Shown here: positions 31,324-33,501 of the stretch, one piece after another
Layout: each line of letters begins with the position of its first letter
Numbering within the stretch: position 1 is the stretch's first letter
Virus record (IMG/VR): IMGVR_UViG_3300038652_000605
Span: 1-33,501 of that record
Reading direction: 5' to 3' (one strand)
Length of the DNA: 33,501 bases
Origin: a virus
The notes under the pieces: model-generated
Seen by the model: the letters and a program-made list of their open reading frames with translations, nothing else
Told to the model about the DNA's origin: nothing
The model's database searches: none
Position numbers and translations under genes: made by a program

Positions 31324-31347
31324 CAAATATACTAAATTATTTAGTAT
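31324..31347 (-). promoter_or_regulatory. -7 element overlapped by an 8-bp palindrome (candidate operator)
   Basis: On the minus strand TATATTTG (31331-31324) matches the -7 consensus, 30 bases before the DUF151 start. The perfect dyad ATACTAAA (31329-31336) / TTTAGTAT (31340-31347), with a 3-base centre, overlaps its upstream edge and fills the spacer, where a repressor would block transcription. The -33 position reads ATG rather than TTG. Confidence 0.4.
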
Positions 31348-31361
31348 TATCATTATACAAT

Positions 31362-32033
31362 TTAATCTTTTAACAATAAATCTGCTGCTGATGTTGCCGC
31401 TTCTGAATTAGGCTTTGCCCAAGTTCTGAAACCAACACCTCTCAGCCAAGGTACATAGCTTTTATATGCTTGATATGATTTGTTTTTGAAAACACCCTTA
31501 TCATTGACATTCCCCTCAAATGGATTAAAGTCAACATGTATATCAACACATTTAAATTCTGAATTATCTATACTATCTAGCTTTAAGTTATTTATAACAT
31601 TTTCTTCTAAATGTGGTAGTACATAAGAATACTCGCCCTTGCATTTTAATAAATGAAATTTATACCGTTTCCTTTGATAATCAGACAAATCTTTTCTTTT
31701 ATAAAAATCTGATAACTTAGAATCTAAGTAAGTACCAACATCATAAACATATTGTGCTTCTTTTGATAGCCTTTCTTGGTTGTCTCGTATCTTTTTTTTA
31801 CTTTCAATAAAATATACAACATGTGCACCATTCCGTATGTCATTATTATATAACATAATTGTAATAGCATATATAGTCTTTCTTCTCTTTTGGACGGAAT
31901 CACACCCAACAGTTATAGTAGCCATTGGCTTTAAAGAAATATATTCTTTAATATACTCAACGGCATCAGGTATTAAGACACCACCAAATTTTTTAAACTT
32001 ATGTCTAACTTCTATTTCTTTTTCAATTTCCAT
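31362..32033 (-). CDS. YkuK-like RNase H-fold protein (DUF458)
   Basis: The DUF458/YkuK family has an RNase H-like fold and is a presumed nuclease. This 223-residue protein matches its main blocks: DAVEYIKEYISLKP (23-36), ATITVGCDSVQKRRKTIYAI with Asp45, GAHVVYFIE, and a second acidic strand IHVDFNPFEG (about 164-173). The C-terminus RTWAKPNSEAATSAADLLLK ends with the Asp expected at the third active-site position. An unusual insertion rich in Lys/Arg/Tyr (SDFYKRKDLSDYQRKRYKF) lies in the middle. It starts 3 bases after the small gene upstream, so they share a transcript. Substrate unknown. Confidence 0.75.
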   Translation of the reverse strand: MEIEKEIEVRHKFKKFGGVLIPDAVEYIKEYISLKPMATITVGCDSVQKRRKTIYAITIMLYNNDIRNGAHVVYFIESKKKIRDNQERLSKEAQYVYDVGTYLDSKLSDFYKRKDLSDYQRKRYKFHLLKCKGEYSYVLPHLEENVINNLKLDSIDNSEFKCVDIHVDFNPFEGNVNDKGVFKNKSYQAYKSYVPWLRGVGFRTWAKPNSEAATSAADLLLKD

Positions 32034-32036
32034 TTT

Positions 32037-32255
32037 CTATATTTTATTTATTTCTAACTTAACCAATGACTCCATTATTATATTTGGTGGGACTACTAAA
32101 AAATTACCATCTTCACAATCTAATTCAAACCCACCTTGTTGGTAAAACGTAACTGATATTGACTTTATCTTTTTTAATCCAATATCATCTACCTTTACTT
32201 TTTTACCCACAAACTCACCAAATCTATTAATCAAAATTATTCTTACTTCATACAT
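32037..32255 (-). CDS. Small unknown protein
   Basis: A 72-residue beta-rich protein (MYEVRIILINRFGEFVGKKV..., SVTFYQQGGFELDC, FLVVPPNIIMESLVKLEINK). No match known. It is separated from the AAA+ gene upstream by a strong terminator, and from the YkuK-like gene downstream by only 3 bases, so it opens that transcript. Confidence 0.6.
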   Translation of the reverse strand: MYEVRIILINRFGEFVGKKVKVDDIGLKKIKSISVTFYQQGGFELDCEDGNFLVVPPNIIMESLVKLEINKI

Positions 32256-32297
32256 AAGTTATATATCTTTTTTTTTACTTTTTGTTTAAAAAAATAT

Positions 32298-32338
32298 ACA
32301 AAAAAAGAGGGTTTTGTATATAATACAAAACCCTCTTT
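32298..32338 (-). terminator. Strong terminator after the MoxR-like gene
   Basis: A 16-bp perfect stem (32304-32319 with 32323-32338), 3-base loop, and on the minus strand a T-tract continuing to about 32300. It lies 20 bases past the stop at 32359. Confidence 0.9.
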
Positions 32339-32358
32339 AATAAACACAATGAAACAAC

Positions 32359-33501
32359 TTATTTTTGAGTGTTCTTTCTTTCAATCAATTGAAGGGTTTC
32401 TTTGAAATTAAGTAAGAAGCTCTTTACTTTAGAATTTCCAACATCTTGACTTTCGTCCAAAATATAAAGTAAGTATGCTGTTTGCTCATCAGCCTGTACT
32501 GTTCTGATGAATTTTTCAACGTTAATGATTTGTTTCTTAGTCAAATCTTCTAGCTTAAACTCTTTTAACTCGTTGATAAGTTCAGAGTTTTTATCTCTAT
32601 TGTATTTTTCTAAATCTTTCTTAACACCTTCATAGTTGTTAAGTACATCTATGATAGAGACATTTAACATGTCTTCACAGTATTGTAAAAATTTAAGAGC
32701 AGTACTTCCTAAGTATCCAACTGCAACTTCTCTTAGAAGTGGTAGAAACTCTTTAGGTGATGCATCTTCACCAAAATTACAAATAATAAGTTCCGAAAGC
32801 ATTGTCCATGAACGTGGTGTTGCATATGCTTTAGGACCATTATCAGTTGATGGTTGATACATTTTCTCTGGATGTGCTTTGATATAAGACACAATTAGTG
32901 TGTGTACATTTTCATCTGCAAAGTCGGTAATCCACTCATTTGTACTAAGTGTGTGAGAGATATGGACTAGTCGATTATTAAGTGCAGAATCAAGTTCTTC
33001 AACATCAGTACCATCTTCGTCTCCTAAGTTACCTGATGCCATCATAATGACATTGTCATTGAACTCAAAGTCACCAATTTCTCTTTCTAACAGAATTTGC
33101 AAAGCTGCGTTTCTAACAAATAAAGGAGCTCTGTTAAGTTCTTCGAAATGGATAAGAGTTGGTTGTTGGTTTGCATCATAAGCCCATTGTGGAACTGCAA
33201 ATCCAGAAACTTTAATATCATCCCCATCATAATTTGCATCTCTTAGGTAGGGGAATTTAAAGTCTGATTCATCATTCATACTCAATCTCATATCAACATA
33301 CTTGAAGTTCATCTTATTTGCGATTGAGCGACCTATTGCTGATTTTGCAACACCTGGCTTTGAAGTGATAAAAAGAACTCCATACTTTGCCCACATAACT
33401 GAGAAATACTTTCTTTCTTTCTTAGTAAGTGTTTTAACATACTCTTTCATTTCAGAGGAAAGTTGTTTAACTCTTTTTGTTGTTTCCATTGTTTGTGACA
33501 T
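32359..33501 (-). CDS. MoxR-type AAA+ ATPase
   Basis: MoxR AAA+ ATPases remodel protein complexes, often with a VWA-domain partner. The 380-residue protein has the Walker A loop ITSKPGVAKSAI (45-56), where the first Gly of the usual GxPGxGKS is Ser47 and the Gly before Lys is Ala52, so the loop is atypical. Walker B is LIHFEELNRAP (Glu120, Glu121), sensor 1 is MMASGN (Asn158) and the arginine-finger region includes LNNRLVHI. The C-terminal 200 residues form a helical lid. The ATG coincides with the right window edge (33501); the start is normal, but longer forms beyond the window cannot be excluded. No VWA gene is visible. Confidence 0.85.
   Translation of the reverse strand: MSQTMETTKRVKQLSSEMKEYVKTLTKKERKYFSVMWAKYGVLFITSKPGVAKSAIGRSIANKMNFKYVDMRLSMNDESDFKFPYLRDANYDGDDIKVSGFAVPQWAYDANQQPTLIHFEELNRAPLFVRNAALQILLEREIGDFEFNDNVIMMASGNLGDEDGTDVEELDSALNNRLVHISHTLSTNEWITDFADENVHTLIVSYIKAHPEKMYQPSTDNGPKAYATPRSWTMLSELIICNFGEDASPKEFLPLLREVAVGYLGSTALKFLQYCEDMLNVSIIDVLNNYEGVKKDLEKYNRDKNSELINELKEFKLEDLTKKQIINVEKFIRTVQADEQTAYLLYILDESQDVGNSKVKSFLLNFKETLQLIERKNTQK

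Overview
The window is a stretch of an AT-rich (about 70% A+T by eye), densely packed double-stranded DNA phage genome with a T4-like (myovirus) core. The T4-type evidence is a gp32-like single-stranded DNA-binding protein (2394-3368, minus) and a gp6/J-type baseplate wedge protein (20454-22181, plus). The host is most likely a member of the Bacteroidota, Flavobacterium-like. Starts lack Shine-Dalgarno sequences and usually sit behind A/T-rich leaders. Three upstream regions carry the Bacteroidota promoter pattern TTG-N19-TAnnTTTG, and the DUF151 nuclease fused to a UVR motif is an architecture common in that phylum. No tRNA, integrase, insertion sequence or CRISPR array was seen, and no gap without a gene exceeds about 200 bases.

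Layout. 1-6912 (mostly minus): a Cas6-type CRISPR RNA endonuclease with its own promoter, two proteins of unknown function, gp32, a DEDDh exonuclease, a 2H phosphoesterase resembling the anti-CBASS nuclease Acb1, a small Lys-rich plus-strand gene, and the ribonucleotide reductase small subunit. 7110-8983 (plus): two unknowns, a GC-rich nested hairpin and an IMP dehydrogenase/GMP reductase-like enzyme. 9011-14034: small proteins and a probable virion protein flanked by two unrelated homing endonucleases (GIY-YIG on one side, a large zinc-finger/Vsr-like one on the other), then a J-domain protein. 14124-18647 (plus): six tandem paralogues with 21-residue leucine-rich-like repeats, interrupted by one Gly-rich protein. 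18695-23166: a guanylate-kinase-like enzyme, a membrane protein and the baseplate operon. 23210-27089 (minus): a NadR-like kinase, dihydrofolate reductase, a glycosyltransferase, three small unknowns and a MazG-like pyrophosphatase. 27173-29242 (plus): coiled-coil proteins including an OmpH/Skp-like one. 29274-33501 (minus): a RecB-like nuclease, a DUF2158-like protein, the DUF151-UVR nuclease, a YkuK-like RNase H-fold protein and a MoxR-type AAA+ ATPase.

How the genes fit together. NrdB, the GMP reductase/IMPDH-like enzyme, the guanylate-kinase-like protein, DHFR, the MazG-like enzyme and the NadR-like kinase together adjust nucleotide pools. gp32 and the nucleases serve replication and recombination. 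Most convergent gene pairs are separated by bidirectional terminators. Host-type promoters precede several accessory genes, whereas a TTAATATATA motif precedes several structural or unknown genes and may be a late promoter.

The most interesting points are the lone phage Cas6, a possible anti-CBASS 2H phosphoesterase, and a set of proteins including all six repeat paralogues that share an N-terminus resembling T4 capsid-targeting sequences (M-x6-10-I-x-E|S), which suggests they may be packaged in the head and delivered into the host.
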